Positions 18,312 to 28,361 of a stretch of DNA of 41,258 bases are shown here, piece after piece. The stretch spans positions 1 to 41,258 of the forward strand of contig JAFGIV010000004.1 of the NCBI GenBank assembly GCA_016929435.1, written 5' to 3'. The notes beneath the pieces were generated by a model. The model was not told the DNA's origin and did no database searches. It saw only the letters and a list, made by a program, of their open reading frames with translations. The position numbers were made by a program, and so were the translations under genes. Numbering within the stretch: the stretch's first letter is position 1; each line of letters begins with the position of its first letter. Origin of the DNA: Candidatus Uhrbacteria bacterium (GTDB lineage Bacteria; Patescibacteriota; Patescibacteriia; SG8-24).

Positions 18312-19886
18312 ATGTCTGTGAACAGAAAATTCAAGTCAGAGAAACGGGGTGTCCTTGGCGGTCCGCATGAAAAAAAGGTGAATTTGGCCTCCTTCGAAAA
18401 TACGTGCAGGCACGTTTTCAGGGTTGTCAGGGACGGCATCCTGCTTGTTGACGCCAAAACCGGTTCCGTTGAGGAGAGTAACCCGAGCCTGTTGAGGATG
18501 TTGGGGCTTGCCAAAAAGGACCTGATGAAAATCAAAATCTGGAAGATCGGGTTTTTGGACGGTCCGCTGTCCAGCCAGGCGGCTTTCGGCAGGCTGAAGC
18601 GGGGATCCCAGTCCTGCTACGAGCACCTGCGGATCCTGTCCAAACGGGGACGCCGCCTGGACGTGGACCTGGAATGCGCCTTCTTCAGGGCCGGTGACGT
18701 CGATGTCGTCCAGTTCAACATCCGCGACGTCACCGAGCGCCTGCGCCTGGAAACCGCCCTGCGGGAACGGGAGGAGCGGTACGGAAAGATATTCAACAAC
18801 AGTTTTTTGGGGATCGCGATCATTTCCTTGGACCTGCGCATCTCCCAAATTAACCGTACCTTCAGCCGCATAACCGGTTACGGGGAGGATGACATGAAAC
18901 GGCTGACGCTTACGGATATCGCTCACCCGAGTCACCTGTCGGCCATTGGGAAAATCCTGCGGGCCGCAAAAAGCCGCGCCAACGGCGACTATCACCTGGA
19001 GAGTCGCTATGTCGGAAAACGGGGCAACGTCATCTGGACCAACACCCACGTCAGTGCCGTGTGCGGCACGGACGGGAAGCCGGCGTACCTGCAGGTGATC
19101 ATCGAGGACATCTCCGAGCGCAAGGAGATGGAGGCCAGGCTGACCGAGCGAAACCTCCGGAACATCGAAAGGGAAAAGACGATCCAGAAGCTGAAGGACG
19201 AGTTCATCTTCATTGCGGCGCACGAACTGCGCACTCCCGTCACGGCCATCGGCTGGGCCATGGACCTTTTGGACGATTGCCGGGCAAAACGCGGCATTCA
19301 GGAGCCGGACGTGATGGAGGCCATGGACATCCTTAGGGAGAACACCAAGAGGCTCAGCAATCTCGTCACCGAGCTGTTGGAGGTGTCGCGCATCGAATAC
19401 GGCACCTTCAGGGTCGTTCCGGTAAGGACCAGCATTGCCGCCGTCATTGATCGGGCCCTGGAATCCGTCGGGTCAATGGTCGGCGAAAAGTCGGTTACCG
19501 TCAGGGATACGGTGTTGCCGAAGGCCGTATCGGACGTTTTTGCCGATCCGATGCGGGTTTACGAGGTTTTGACCAACCTCCTGACGAACGCAATCAAATT
19601 CAACCACGTCGGCGGTAGCGTCACCGTTCGCGTCAGGGAGGGGAGGAACGAGCTGCACGTCAGCGTCGAAGACACCGGTTGCGGCATCGGCACCGAGGAA
19701 ATCCCGAAGCTCTTCCACAGGTTCTACCGCATCGAAAACGACGCCGTCAAGGACGTTCCCGGAACGGGGTTGGGCCTGTTCATCGCCAAGCAGGTCATCG
19801 AGCGGATGGGCGGCAGGATTTGGGCCGATAGCGAAGGCCGGGGGAAGGGATCGACATTCACCTTCAGTCTCCCCAAGGCCAAGTGA
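18312..19886 (+). CDS. PAS-PAS sensor histidine kinase (track start 18261; ATG 18312 preferred)
   Basis: PAS repeats with DITERL/DISERKEME; H-box FIFIAAHELRTPVTAIGW; N/G boxes LTNLLTNAIKFN, VEDTGCGIG, GTGLGLFIAKQVIERMGG. Confidence 0.9.
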   Translation: MSVNRKFKSEKRGVLGGPHEKKVNLASFENTCRHVFRVVRDGILLVDAKTGSVEESNPSLLRMLGLAKKDLMKIKIWKIGFLDGPLSSQAAFGRLKRGSQSCYEHLRILSKRGRRLDVDLECAFFRAGDVDVVQFNIRDVTERLRLETALREREERYGKIFNNSFLGIAIISLDLRISQINRTFSRITGYGEDDMKRLTLTDIAHPSHLSAIGKILRAAKSRANGDYHLESRYVGKRGNVIWTNTHVSAVCGTDGKPAYLQVIIEDISERKEMEARLTERNLRNIEREKTIQKLKDEFIFIAAHELRTPVTAIGWAMDLLDDCRAKRGIQEPDVMEAMDILRENTKRLSNLVTELLEVSRIEYGTFRVVPVRTSIAAVIDRALESVGSMVGEKSVTVRDTVLPKAVSDVFADPMRVYEVLTNLLTNAIKFNHVGGSVTVRVREGRNELHVSVEDTGCGIGTEEIPKLFHRFYRIENDAVKDVPGTGLGLFIAKQVIERMGGRIWADSEGRGKGSTFTFSLPKAK

Positions 19887-20004
19887 GGGGATTTTTCCCC
19901 TGTCGGAGAGGTCTTTCCCGGGAGGTATCGATGGGGATCACCTGCGGCACCAGAAAGGAGATCGGATCACTTCCGGAAACGATCCGCCGGTCTTGCGGTA
20001 ACGG

Positions 20005-21732
20005 TCAGCTCGACCTGGAATCGGCTATTTTTTTGGTAGGTGTCCTTTCTGACTTTTGGTAACTGGTGTGGAGCAGGCGGTGCCTTTCGGCGGCGTCAGA
20101 GAGACCGTTTTCGTACAGGGCCATGACCGCCGGGTTTCTGTGCGCCTGGCGGTTTTCCGACCCCCGGTCTATCTCGTAGAGCGAAGCCGCCCGCCTTTCG
20201 ATCGTCTCGGCATCGGACGGAACCGGCTGTCCGCCCCCGCCGACGCATCCCCCCGGACAGGCCATGACCTCCAGGGCATCGAACGCCTTTGGGTCGGCCT
20301 TGAGTTCCTCCAGCGCGTCTTTGGCGTTTCGGAGACCGCTCACCACGCGTATCCTGACCGTCCTGTCCCCAATCCTCATTTCCGTGTTCTTTACGCCTTC
20401 CTGGCCCCGCAGTTCCCTGACCGCATCCGGAGGCATCTCCGAACCGAGGGCCTTGAAATAGGCCGTCCTTAGCGCGGATTCGAACACCCCGCCGCTCGAT
20501 CCGTATATGACACCGGCCCCGGACGGGATTCCGAACGGGTCGTCCGGTTCCATGGGGTCGATTTTCGTCAGGTCCAGCTTTCTCTTCTTCATCAGCCGCG
20601 CCAGTTCACGGACCGTGATCACTCGATCGACCGGATACCAGCCGTCGATCGCCAGTTCCGGACGGGTTACCTCGTGCTTCTTGGCCGTGCACGGCATTAC
20701 CGAGACCATGTTTATCCGGTGGGGGTCGATTCCCCTGCTTTTTCCCCAGACGGACTTGATTACGCCACCGAGCATGATTTGGGGCGATCGGGCGGTGCAG
20801 AGGTTGGGGACGAATTCCGGGTAGTTGAATTCCACGAATTTTACCCAGGCCGGGCAGCACGACGTCATCCCCGGAAGCCTTTGTCCGGATGACAGGCGTC
20901 CCAGAAGCTCTTCGGCCTCCTCGATCGTGGTGATGTCGGCGGCGGCCGCCGTGTCGAAAACGTGGGAAAATCCGATGGCCTTCAGGGCGGCGGTGACCTG
21001 TCCGGTCATGACGGAACCGGGCGGAAGACCGAATTCCTCTCCGATGGCGCTTCGGACGGCCGGGGCGAACTGCACGACATTGACCTTCCCACTGTCGTCA
21101 AGGATCCCGTCGATGTCCTCGAATTCCCCGACCGATTCGATCGCCCCCACCGGACAGTGCATTATGCACTGTCCGCAGCCGGTGCAGTCCCTGGTCGGGT
21201 CATCGGTCGGCTTGACCCGTCCGTCCGCGCCGATCTCCAGGAAACCGGTTGGGCAGGCGGCCACGCAGTTTCCGCAGCCGATGCATTTCGTCTGGTCAAA
21301 GACGATCGGGCCGCAGCGGATCACCTCGGTTCCCGGTTCGGGCACTGTCGTCGGTTTCCCCTGGAGCTTGCCGGAAAGCCTCAGCAGTTCGCATTTCTGG
21401 AAAAATACGCAGTCCGGACACTCTAGGGCGTGCCGATCGAGTATTTTCTGGATGGCGATTCGGCGCCGGTTCGTCAGATCCTCCGACTCGGTCGTCACCG
21501 ACATCCCCTCGCTGACGGCGGTCAGGCAGGAACGTTGCGGCTCGTCTTGCCCCCCTATCTCCACTATGCACAGGCCGCACGTTCCGGAAGGCGGCAGGTC
21601 CGGGTGGTTGCACAGGGCCGGGATCTCAATGCCGTTTCGTTTGGCGGCCTGGAGCACGGTTTCCCCGGGGGAGGCGGACAGTTCCCTGCCGTTGATCGTG
21701 AATCTGATCGGTGCATCGGTATTTTGGGTCAT
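20005..21732 (-). CDS. hydA: [FeFe]-hydrogenase catalytic subunit (2Fe-2S + 4Fe-4S N-terminal domains)
   Basis: H-cluster motifs L1 TSCCPAWVKFVE, L2 MPCTAKKHE, L3 EVMACPGGCVGGGGQP; CIGCGNCVAACP and CTGCGQCIMHCP; N-terminal plant-type 2Fe-2S ligands. Confidence 0.93.
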   Translation of the reverse strand: MTQNTDAPIRFTINGRELSASPGETVLQAAKRNGIEIPALCNHPDLPPSGTCGLCIVEIGGQDEPQRSCLTAVSEGMSVTTESEDLTNRRRIAIQKILDRHALECPDCVFFQKCELLRLSGKLQGKPTTVPEPGTEVIRCGPIVFDQTKCIGCGNCVAACPTGFLEIGADGRVKPTDDPTRDCTGCGQCIMHCPVGAIESVGEFEDIDGILDDSGKVNVVQFAPAVRSAIGEEFGLPPGSVMTGQVTAALKAIGFSHVFDTAAAADITTIEEAEELLGRLSSGQRLPGMTSCCPAWVKFVEFNYPEFVPNLCTARSPQIMLGGVIKSVWGKSRGIDPHRINMVSVMPCTAKKHEVTRPELAIDGWYPVDRVITVRELARLMKKRKLDLTKIDPMEPDDPFGIPSGAGVIYGSSGGVFESALRTAYFKALGSEMPPDAVRELRGQEGVKNTEMRIGDRTVRIRVVSGLRNAKDALEELKADPKAFDALEVMACPGGCVGGGGQPVPSDAETIERRAASLYEIDRGSENRQAHRNPAVMALYENGLSDAAERHRLLHTSYQKSERTPTKKIADSRSS

Positions 21733-21845
21733 AGGTCTTTTTGGCCCCGTCGTTGCCTTTATGAGTCATGGGTCAATGGTATCATTTTTTGCGTTTTTCA
21801 GGTATGCGCTTTCGGGCCTTTTTCCACAACCCGCCCGTTTTGGGG

Positions 21846-21851
21846 TATAAT
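21846..21851 (+). promoter_or_regulatory. -10 element of malic enzyme gene
   Basis: TATAAT with TCCACA 17 nt upstream. Confidence 0.45.
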
Positions 21852-21885
21852 TTCCTCACGCTAAACGTTAACCGTCCCAACCGAC

Positions 21886-23022
21886 ATGACCGACATATAC
21901 GAACAGTCCCTGGGGCTGCACCGCGAGAGGCGCGGCAAGCTGGAGGTGCGAAGCAAGGTTGACCTGAAGACCAGGCTGGACCTGTCTTTGGCCTATACGC
22001 CGGGGGTGGCGGCGGTCAGTACGGCCATCGGGAAGGACAGGGATTTGGCATACGAATACACGCTCAAGGGGAACTCCGTGGCGGTAGTCTCCGACGGATC
22101 GGCCATTCTCGGGTTGGGAAATCTCGGTCCCGAGGCGGCGATTCCGGTGATGGAGGGCAAGGCGATCCTGTTCCGGGAATTCGCCGGCATTGACGCCTTT
22201 CCCATCTGCCTGGATACGCAGGAGACCGAGGAGATCATCCATACCGTCAAGCTGCTGGCCCCGGTCTTCGGCGGCATCAACCTGGAGGACATATCCGCCC
22301 CGCGCTGTTTCGAGATCGAGGAGCGGCTGGTTCGGGAACTGGACATTCCGGTGATGCATGACGACCAGCGCGGGACGGCCACGGTCGTCCTGGCCGGACT
22401 GACCAATGCCCTGAAGGTCAAGGGGCGGACGCCGGATGGCGTTCGGGTGGTCGTCAACGGGGCCGGGGCCGCCGGTACGGCGATAGTCAGGATGCTTTCG
22501 GAATGCGGTTTCGGCGACATCGTCGTCTGTGACCGGCAGGGCATCATCAGCCGGGAAAGGGTTGACCTCAATCCCTACAAGCGGATGCTGTCCGACGCGA
22601 CCAATCCCCGCGGCCTGTCGGGGGATTTGGCCAGGGCCCTGGTGGGAGCGGACATATTCATTGGAGTAAGCGCCGGAGGCGTCCTGAAACCGGACATGGT
22701 GCGGGCCATGGCTCCGGAGCCGGTGATTTTCGCCATGGCCAATCCGACGCCGGAAATAATGCCGGAGGAGGCCAAGGCCGCCGGGGCCCTGATCGTCGCC
22801 ACCGGCCGGTCGGATTTCCCGAACCAAGTGAACAACGTCCTGGCCTTTCCGGGGATCTTCAGGGGCGCACTGGATAACGGTGTCCGCAGGATAGGGAACG
22901 CAATGCTGGTCAGGGCCGCTCAAAACCTGGCCTTCTGCGTCCCGGAACCCGGTCCGGAGCGGATACTGCCCGATCCCCTTGACAGGGAAGTGGCGGGTTG
23001 GGTCGCATCGGCCATCCGATAG
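21886..23022 (+). CDS. NAD(P)-dependent malic enzyme
   Basis: LSLAYTPGVA, NLGPEAAIPVMEGKAILFREFAGIDAFPICLD, HDDQRGTATVVLAGLTNAL, FAMANPTPEI, RSDFPNQVNNVLAFPGIFRGALD. Confidence 0.95.
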   Translation: MTDIYEQSLGLHRERRGKLEVRSKVDLKTRLDLSLAYTPGVAAVSTAIGKDRDLAYEYTLKGNSVAVVSDGSAILGLGNLGPEAAIPVMEGKAILFREFAGIDAFPICLDTQETEEIIHTVKLLAPVFGGINLEDISAPRCFEIEERLVRELDIPVMHDDQRGTATVVLAGLTNALKVKGRTPDGVRVVVNGAGAAGTAIVRMLSECGFGDIVVCDRQGIISRERVDLNPYKRMLSDATNPRGLSGDLARALVGADIFIGVSAGGVLKPDMVRAMAPEPVIFAMANPTPEIMPEEAKAAGALIVATGRSDFPNQVNNVLAFPGIFRGALDNGVRRIGNAMLVRAAQNLAFCVPEPGPERILPDPLDREVAGWVASAIR

Positions 23023-23142
23023 CGGTCGGTTTTCTTCGTCGGGGAGGCGGGTTTTTGGCCCGTCTTTTTCGTTTTCTTTTTAACGGATCAGATGATAAGA
23101 TGTCTGTGAACGACACAAAAACAAAAAACAAGGAGGTCAGTC

Positions 23143-23967
23143 GTGAAAAAAATTAAGTCGTGGCTGAAATCGGCCTGGTATTTCACTGTCCTGGCGGTCA
23201 CAACGGTCTTTTTCGCCGTTTTCGGCGGTCTGCACCTTTACGCCCTAATCGCCTGGAACCGGCTGACCGGGGCCAGGGAATCGGTCCGGGTCAGGCGGAT
23301 TTCCGGATGGCAGATGGTTTGGAGCGGGTTTTTCCTGGGGGTCGTGTTTTTTCTGATGCGGGTCAGGGTGGAATACCGCACCAAAAAGCCGGTCGGTAAA
23401 CCGAATCCGGCCATCGTCATCGGGAACCACAGGCACGACATCGATGCCCTGCTGTTTTCCGTCATCATGCGCCGCCTTGGCTACCGCTCGTTTTCCGGCG
23501 TCGCCAAAAGGGAGCTGCGGTCCGTACCGATAATCGGGCGGGCCTTCCGGGAAACGGGGTTCGCCATGGTGGCCAGAAACCGTGACCGAAGGGACCTGGA
23601 AAGGGTCCGGAGATGCGCTGAATCGGTTTTGAGGAACGGGGCCAGCCTGCTGATATTTCCGGAAGGCACGACGTTTTTCGACTCGAATCGGAGGGGTGAC
23701 CTAAGGCATCTCCTTCTCCCGAAATCAGGCGGTCTTAAGGTCATTCGGGAAACGCTGCCGAATTATCCGGTGCTTTCGGTGACAGTCCACTGGGGGAAGG
23801 ATCCCGTGCTTTCCACCATTCCCGCCGGAACGGACCTGATTGGCCGTAGGCTGATCGTGTATGCAGAGATGAAGGAGATCGGGGAAGGGGAAGGCATTGA
23901 GTCCTGGCTAAAGCGGGAGTGGAGGCGAAAGGACGTAATAATGGAGGTTCTTAAAGTCTCGAAATAG
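23143..23967 (+). CDS. plsC: 1-acyl-sn-glycerol-3-phosphate acyltransferase (PlsC-like), GTG start
   Basis: NHRHDID (HX4D), FPEGTTF; strong SD aaggaggtcagtcGTG. Confidence 0.85.
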   Translation: MKKIKSWLKSAWYFTVLAVTTVFFAVFGGLHLYALIAWNRLTGARESVRVRRISGWQMVWSGFFLGVVFFLMRVRVEYRTKKPVGKPNPAIVIGNHRHDIDALLFSVIMRRLGYRSFSGVAKRELRSVPIIGRAFRETGFAMVARNRDRRDLERVRRCAESVLRNGASLLIFPEGTTFFDSNRRGDLRHLLLPKSGGLKVIRETLPNYPVLSVTVHWGKDPVLSTIPAGTDLIGRRLIVYAEMKEIGEGEGIESWLKREWRRKDVIMEVLKVSK

Positions 23968-23985
23968 GATTCGGAATGGATCCCT

Positions 23986-24015
23986 AAACCCTGCCGCAAC
24001 GGCAGGGTTTTTTTT
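23986..24015. terminator. Intrinsic terminator after plsC
   Basis: AAACCCTGCC-GCAAC-GGCAGGGTTTTTTTT. Confidence 0.85.
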
Positions 24016-24061
24016 GCCCTTATTTAAGGACGGTCTGTCTGGCCGGATCGGCACCGGCCCC

Positions 24062-25978
24062 CTATTCTATTGCGGCGACTGCTGGTTCGGCGTCCGCGCA
24101 AACCCTGGCGCCGGTGAAGCTGTCCCGTCCGCAGAGTTTCAGGTCCCGCATCAGGACGGCGGGGAAGATGGTCGTTTCTGTTGGGGTCAGGGCAATCTCG
24201 AAGCTGGCCCCGATTCCGGCCTGGAGATCGTCGGCGGGCAGGTCCCCGATGTTCCATATTAGCCGCCGTTCGGCGGGAAGGAATGCCGGGGGTTTGCCGA
24301 TGGTGACGCTGTAGTTTCCGGTCCATTCCGCCCCGGTCGGCAGGAAGGCCGTGAATTCCGTTTCCTCGGTTCGGTTGAGGTCGTTTCCGATGCGGATGAA
24401 GACGCGGTATTTGGTTGCCCGGCCGATTTCCGGCGGGAACGGTCCGGAACCGATCTGGTCGCCATCCCGGGTCCAATAGAGGGCCGCCGCCTTAAGGGAC
24501 AGGGTAGTGCTGATCGGCAGGCTGACGGACGAGGTTTCCGCCACGGCCGGCCTGGTCCGGTCGTCCGAAAGGAAATATTCGGCCTCGGTCCGAAGTTCCA
24601 GGGTCGGCTTTTCCGGCCTGGTTCGCGTCTTTGGGGCGATGTCCGCCTTTAGCCTCCCCTCGAACGACAGGGAACCGGAGGTTCCGGGATCGAGAATGCG
24701 CAGTTCCGGATTCGTGTCAGCCGTCCAGACGAGCGTCGGATCACCCTCCAGGAACTCGGCGTCCGTCTTCAGTCGGACGGTTACGTTCCCGAGCGGTTCC
24801 TGGCCCGTGTTGCCATAGCGGATCGTCAGGCGGATCGGGTTTCCCGGGCTGACGGCTGACGCACCGGACGGTTCGGTCAGGGACTGTTCGATCTCGAACC
24901 CTCCGGATAGGGTTTCGATGTCGCGGCGGATTTCCTCCGCCAGGCGACGTTCGCCCCCCTCCATTATGTAGGCACTGGCCACGAAGTGGGGGACAGCCGG
25001 CCTTGCCGATCCGGAACGGAAGTGCCCATAGATCTCAATGTTGCCCTTCTGTCCGGGATCCAGCCGTCCCAGGTCCCACTCGTTCGTTGCGGTGCGGGCC
25101 GGAAACGATCCGGTAACAACGAAATCGTCCGGGGGAGTCAGGCGTATCAGGGCCAGGACACCCCTTTCGTCCAGGTTGGCGTACGGCAGGCTGATGGTTA
25201 CCCGGCGGCCGCGGACGATCCCTTCCTCGGGTCGGATCGCCAGGCGAAACAGGGAATCCGACGTGCTCCAGGTCATGTTTTGGGCGGTTCGTTTGGGGGC
25301 AGTGTCTCCTGCCCGCCAGAAGCTGGCGGAAACGGTTACCGTGTTTCGGCTTCCGGTCGGGGAATAAAACCGTCCGGAGATGACCGTTTCGCCCTGGCCG
25401 TTGGCGGGAATGGTCCCTATCCGGACCGTCCTTACGGTTTCCCCGTTGAACCCGGCTGCGGGCCTGTCGGTTTCGGGTTCCGATTCGTCCGGCACGAAAG
25501 AGGGGGGCATCCTTATCTCCAGTACCGAATCGGCCAGCGGCTGTTCCCCCTCGTTGCGGTAAGAGACCACGAGTTCGGTAGCCTTGCCGCTGATCGGTTC
25601 GGTCCGGAACTGGGCGTTGAGGGTAACGATTGCCGGAGGGGAAAACACCGGCAACAGGAACTTCAGGAAGATGGCCGTAACCGCCAACCCGCCCAACATG
25701 AACATCAGGACGATGTCCAGGATCAGGACCTTCCCGTGGTGTTCGGGGAACCGTTGCCGGTACTTGCGGTCGTAGTGGGTTCGGATCGGTTCGTAGCAGA
25801 TCCGGTGGATCGGATCGACCAGTCCCCTAACCGGTCCGGCAAACAGGTTCAGGGTATTGATGAAAACGTTGCCTTTTTTGCCTATCGGCAGTTTGGCCGC
25901 AACCTCATCGATGCGAACCTCCTTCAGGACGTCCTCGGAGACTATTTCCGGGTTTTTGGGGTCGTTTTTTCTGGTCAT
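24062..25978 (-). CDS. Membrane-anchored extracytoplasmic protein with Ig/CARDB-like repeats (638 aa)
   Basis: Cytoplasmic N-terminus, TM ILDIVLMFMLGGLAVTAIFLKFLLPVF, then beta-rich repeats (VVSYRNEGEQPLADSVLEIRMPP..., LTIRYGNTGQEPLGNVTVRLK..., VFIRIGNDLNRTEETEFTAFLP). Confidence 0.75.
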   Translation of the reverse strand: MTRKNDPKNPEIVSEDVLKEVRIDEVAAKLPIGKKGNVFINTLNLFAGPVRGLVDPIHRICYEPIRTHYDRKYRQRFPEHHGKVLILDIVLMFMLGGLAVTAIFLKFLLPVFSPPAIVTLNAQFRTEPISGKATELVVSYRNEGEQPLADSVLEIRMPPSFVPDESEPETDRPAAGFNGETVRTVRIGTIPANGQGETVISGRFYSPTGSRNTVTVSASFWRAGDTAPKRTAQNMTWSTSDSLFRLAIRPEEGIVRGRRVTISLPYANLDERGVLALIRLTPPDDFVVTGSFPARTATNEWDLGRLDPGQKGNIEIYGHFRSGSARPAVPHFVASAYIMEGGERRLAEEIRRDIETLSGGFEIEQSLTEPSGASAVSPGNPIRLTIRYGNTGQEPLGNVTVRLKTDAEFLEGDPTLVWTADTNPELRILDPGTSGSLSFEGRLKADIAPKTRTRPEKPTLELRTEAEYFLSDDRTRPAVAETSSVSLPISTTLSLKAAALYWTRDGDQIGSGPFPPEIGRATKYRVFIRIGNDLNRTEETEFTAFLPTGAEWTGNYSVTIGKPPAFLPAERRLIWNIGDLPADDLQAGIGASFEIALTPTETTIFPAVLMRDLKLCGRDSFTGARVCADAEPAVAAIE

Positions 25979-25997
25979 ACCTATTCATTATATACCA

Positions 25998-28058
25998 TCA
26001 TCGGGAAGAGATGCTGAACACGTCGGTGGAGAGGGCGATTATCTCGTCCGTGCCGTCGCGGTTAGTGTCCGAGGCCGCCACCACCACCCCATTGCGGCTG
26101 TTGGGGTCAGCGGCCATGAATCCGGGGTTCAGGAGCCGTCCGTAGCGGCTGAAGACCCGGACATGGGGGCCGCCGCCCGGACCGGAACCCGTGGCAATCT
26201 CCCTGGTGCCGTCGCCGTCAAAGTCACCGATGGCCACGTTGACCCCGCCGCGGAAGGCCGGATCGTAGGCCATGAACCCGTATAGCGGCTTTCCGTAAAG
26301 GTTGAAGACCCGGACATGGGGGCCGCCGCCCGGACCGGCACCGGCGATTATCACCGGCCAGCCGTTGCCGTAAAGGTCTCCGGCGGTGACGTTTATCCCG
26401 CCCCGAAAGTCCTGGCTGTAGGCGTGGAAACCGTTTCCGACGGGGGATCCGTCCAACCGGAAGACCCTGACCAGCGGGGCGTTTCCCGGACCGGTTCCGG
26501 TCACCACCTCCATCTTTCCGTCACGGTCCATGTCGGCTGCGGCCAGGCTGATTCCGGAACGGTAGGCATCGCCGTACGGACGGAACCGCGTCTCCCCGCC
26601 GTTGCCCATGACTATCCGGATCTCACCGCCGTTCCCGACAACCGTATCCTCCCGGCCGTCTCCGTCCAGGTCATCTATGAGGATTTGGGCACCGCCGGCC
26701 TGGGGGCGGACATAGGAGAAGAACCCGTTCCTGACCCGGTTTCCCAGACGGTCGAATATTCGGGCGTAGGACCCGTTGGGGAATCCGGTGCCGATCAGCC
26801 GATCGATGGGCTTCAGCAGGATCAGCCCGTCTTGGGGATGCACCGTAACCGAACTGACGATTCGCCCGTCGTTCGTCTGCGGATCCTGGGTTCCCCGTAT
26901 CCGCTCCATCTCCACGCCCAGGTCCACGTTACGGGAGACGCCGGTGGAGTTGACCAGGCTGATGCCGTTCTCGAAATCCCGCCGCCAGACTCCAGGGTAG
27001 GCGGTATCGTTGTTTCCGGTCAGGTTTACGGCCGGTCCGATCGGACGGCCCAGATCCGCACCCATCTCGTCATAGCGCCACATCTGCCCGTGGTCTGATT
27101 CGCCGAAGTCAAAGGAGAAGAACCCGTCTCCCAGGAGGGTGGAGCAGAGCGTAAAGCGAACCCGACGCCAGTCGGCATTCTGTCCGCTGTTGCCCGTGTT
27201 GCCGTTGATGATCATGGCGTTCGGATACCCGACCATGCGCTCCAGGCGGAAATAGTTGGCCATGGAATCCCTCCAGGTACCGGAACCCTCCCAAGGGGTG
27301 GGAAACGACTCGAACATCCGTCCGTTAACGTACGGCTGCAGCTCGGCGGACGAATCGCCGTTGATGACGATGACGGCTTCGGCCCCAAGGTATTCCCGGG
27401 TCGATTTCAGGATGTTGACCATGCCGCGACTCCAGGCCGTGTCCATCAGGTGTCGGTCGTCGGCCCGTCCGTCGCGGTGGAGGTCGATGTTGCCGCCGTT
27501 GGCCCAGGAGATGGTGGCCGAAAACTCGTCGTAGAATATCCCGTCCCAAAGTCCGGTGGACCATATCCGGTCACGGACGAACTGCGGCAGGTATTGGTTC
27601 CAGCCGCTTGCGCCGGAGAGCACCGCGGTTCCCGGCCAGACCGATATCCGGTTGCCCTGCGGATCAAGGAGCCACCAGTCGTCGCGGATGCCGGCCTCAA
27701 GTTGCCTGTGGAGGGAATCGACCCAGGAGTAGTTCCAGGACTTGGACGGGACGTAGGCCAGGAAAATGACGTTGGGGTTGATCTTCCGAACCTCCCCGAA
27801 CATTTCCCGGTTATAGACCTGCGCCTCGGCCGGCAGGATGATCAGGTCGTATTCTGCCAGTTGCGGGTAATGCTCCGGACGGATGTCGGTCCCGGCCTTC
27901 AGGTAATAGTTGGCCGTGCGAACGAACCTGTCCGCCGGGGTCTTCAGGGCCGCTTCGGCCGGGTCGGGAAAGGCGAAAGCCGCTGACCAGAAAATCAGGA
28001 TTAGCAACAGGACGGGAAGGGTGACTTTTCCGAACGGAACCGTATTGGGCAATTCCAT
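25998..28058 (-). CDS. Secreted glycoside hydrolase-like protein with C-terminal FG-GAP/VCBS-type repeats
   Basis: Signal peptide; TIM-barrel-like region (YDLIILPAEAQVYNREMFGEVRKINPNVIFLAYVPSKSW... WDGIFYDEFSA); repeats GDFDGDGTREIATGSGPGGGPHVRVF. Confidence 0.75.
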   Translation of the reverse strand: MELPNTVPFGKVTLPVLLLILIFWSAAFAFPDPAEAALKTPADRFVRTANYYLKAGTDIRPEHYPQLAEYDLIILPAEAQVYNREMFGEVRKINPNVIFLAYVPSKSWNYSWVDSLHRQLEAGIRDDWWLLDPQGNRISVWPGTAVLSGASGWNQYLPQFVRDRIWSTGLWDGIFYDEFSATISWANGGNIDLHRDGRADDRHLMDTAWSRGMVNILKSTREYLGAEAVIVINGDSSAELQPYVNGRMFESFPTPWEGSGTWRDSMANYFRLERMVGYPNAMIINGNTGNSGQNADWRRVRFTLCSTLLGDGFFSFDFGESDHGQMWRYDEMGADLGRPIGPAVNLTGNNDTAYPGVWRRDFENGISLVNSTGVSRNVDLGVEMERIRGTQDPQTNDGRIVSSVTVHPQDGLILLKPIDRLIGTGFPNGSYARIFDRLGNRVRNGFFSYVRPQAGGAQILIDDLDGDGREDTVVGNGGEIRIVMGNGGETRFRPYGDAYRSGISLAAADMDRDGKMEVVTGTGPGNAPLVRVFRLDGSPVGNGFHAYSQDFRGGINVTAGDLYGNGWPVIIAGAGPGGGPHVRVFNLYGKPLYGFMAYDPAFRGGVNVAIGDFDGDGTREIATGSGPGGGPHVRVFSRYGRLLNPGFMAADPNSRNGVVVAASDTNRDGTDEIIALSTDVFSISSR

Positions 28059-28067
28059 AGGCGATGT

Positions 28068-28358
28068 CTAAACCTTATCCCCTTGTTCCCCTTTTTCCAA
28101 TAGCTTGGGGTTGGGGGAGTAGAGGCGGTTCCGTATTTTCCACATGCTGACGAATTGGCCGATGCCCTCACTGGCCAGCTTGTTCCTGACCGTCGGCCGT
28201 TTTTGGGACCAGCGAACCAGGCTCTCAAAGGATATCTTGTATCTCCCGCGAACCACCACATAGGTCAGTTCCCCCACGGTAATGGCCCGTCTGACCGTCC
28301 GGCCGGAAACGCCGAAAAGCCTGGCTGCCTCGGATATTGAAACTCGGATGATGTTCAT
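28068..28358 (-). CDS. Small excisionase/MerR-like HTH DNA-binding protein (track start 28553; ATG 28358 preferred)
   Basis: VSISEAARLFGVSGRTVRRAITVGELTYVVVRGRYKISFESLVRW. Confidence 0.75.
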   Translation of the reverse strand: MNIIRVSISEAARLFGVSGRTVRRAITVGELTYVVVRGRYKISFESLVRWSQKRPTVRNKLASEGIGQFVSMWKIRNRLYSPNPKLLEKGEQGDKV

Positions 28359-28361
28359 ATG

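Noticed and set aside
18336-19223. 295-aa minus-strand ORF opposite the PAS histidine kinase
   Set aside because: Shadow ORF without domain signal.
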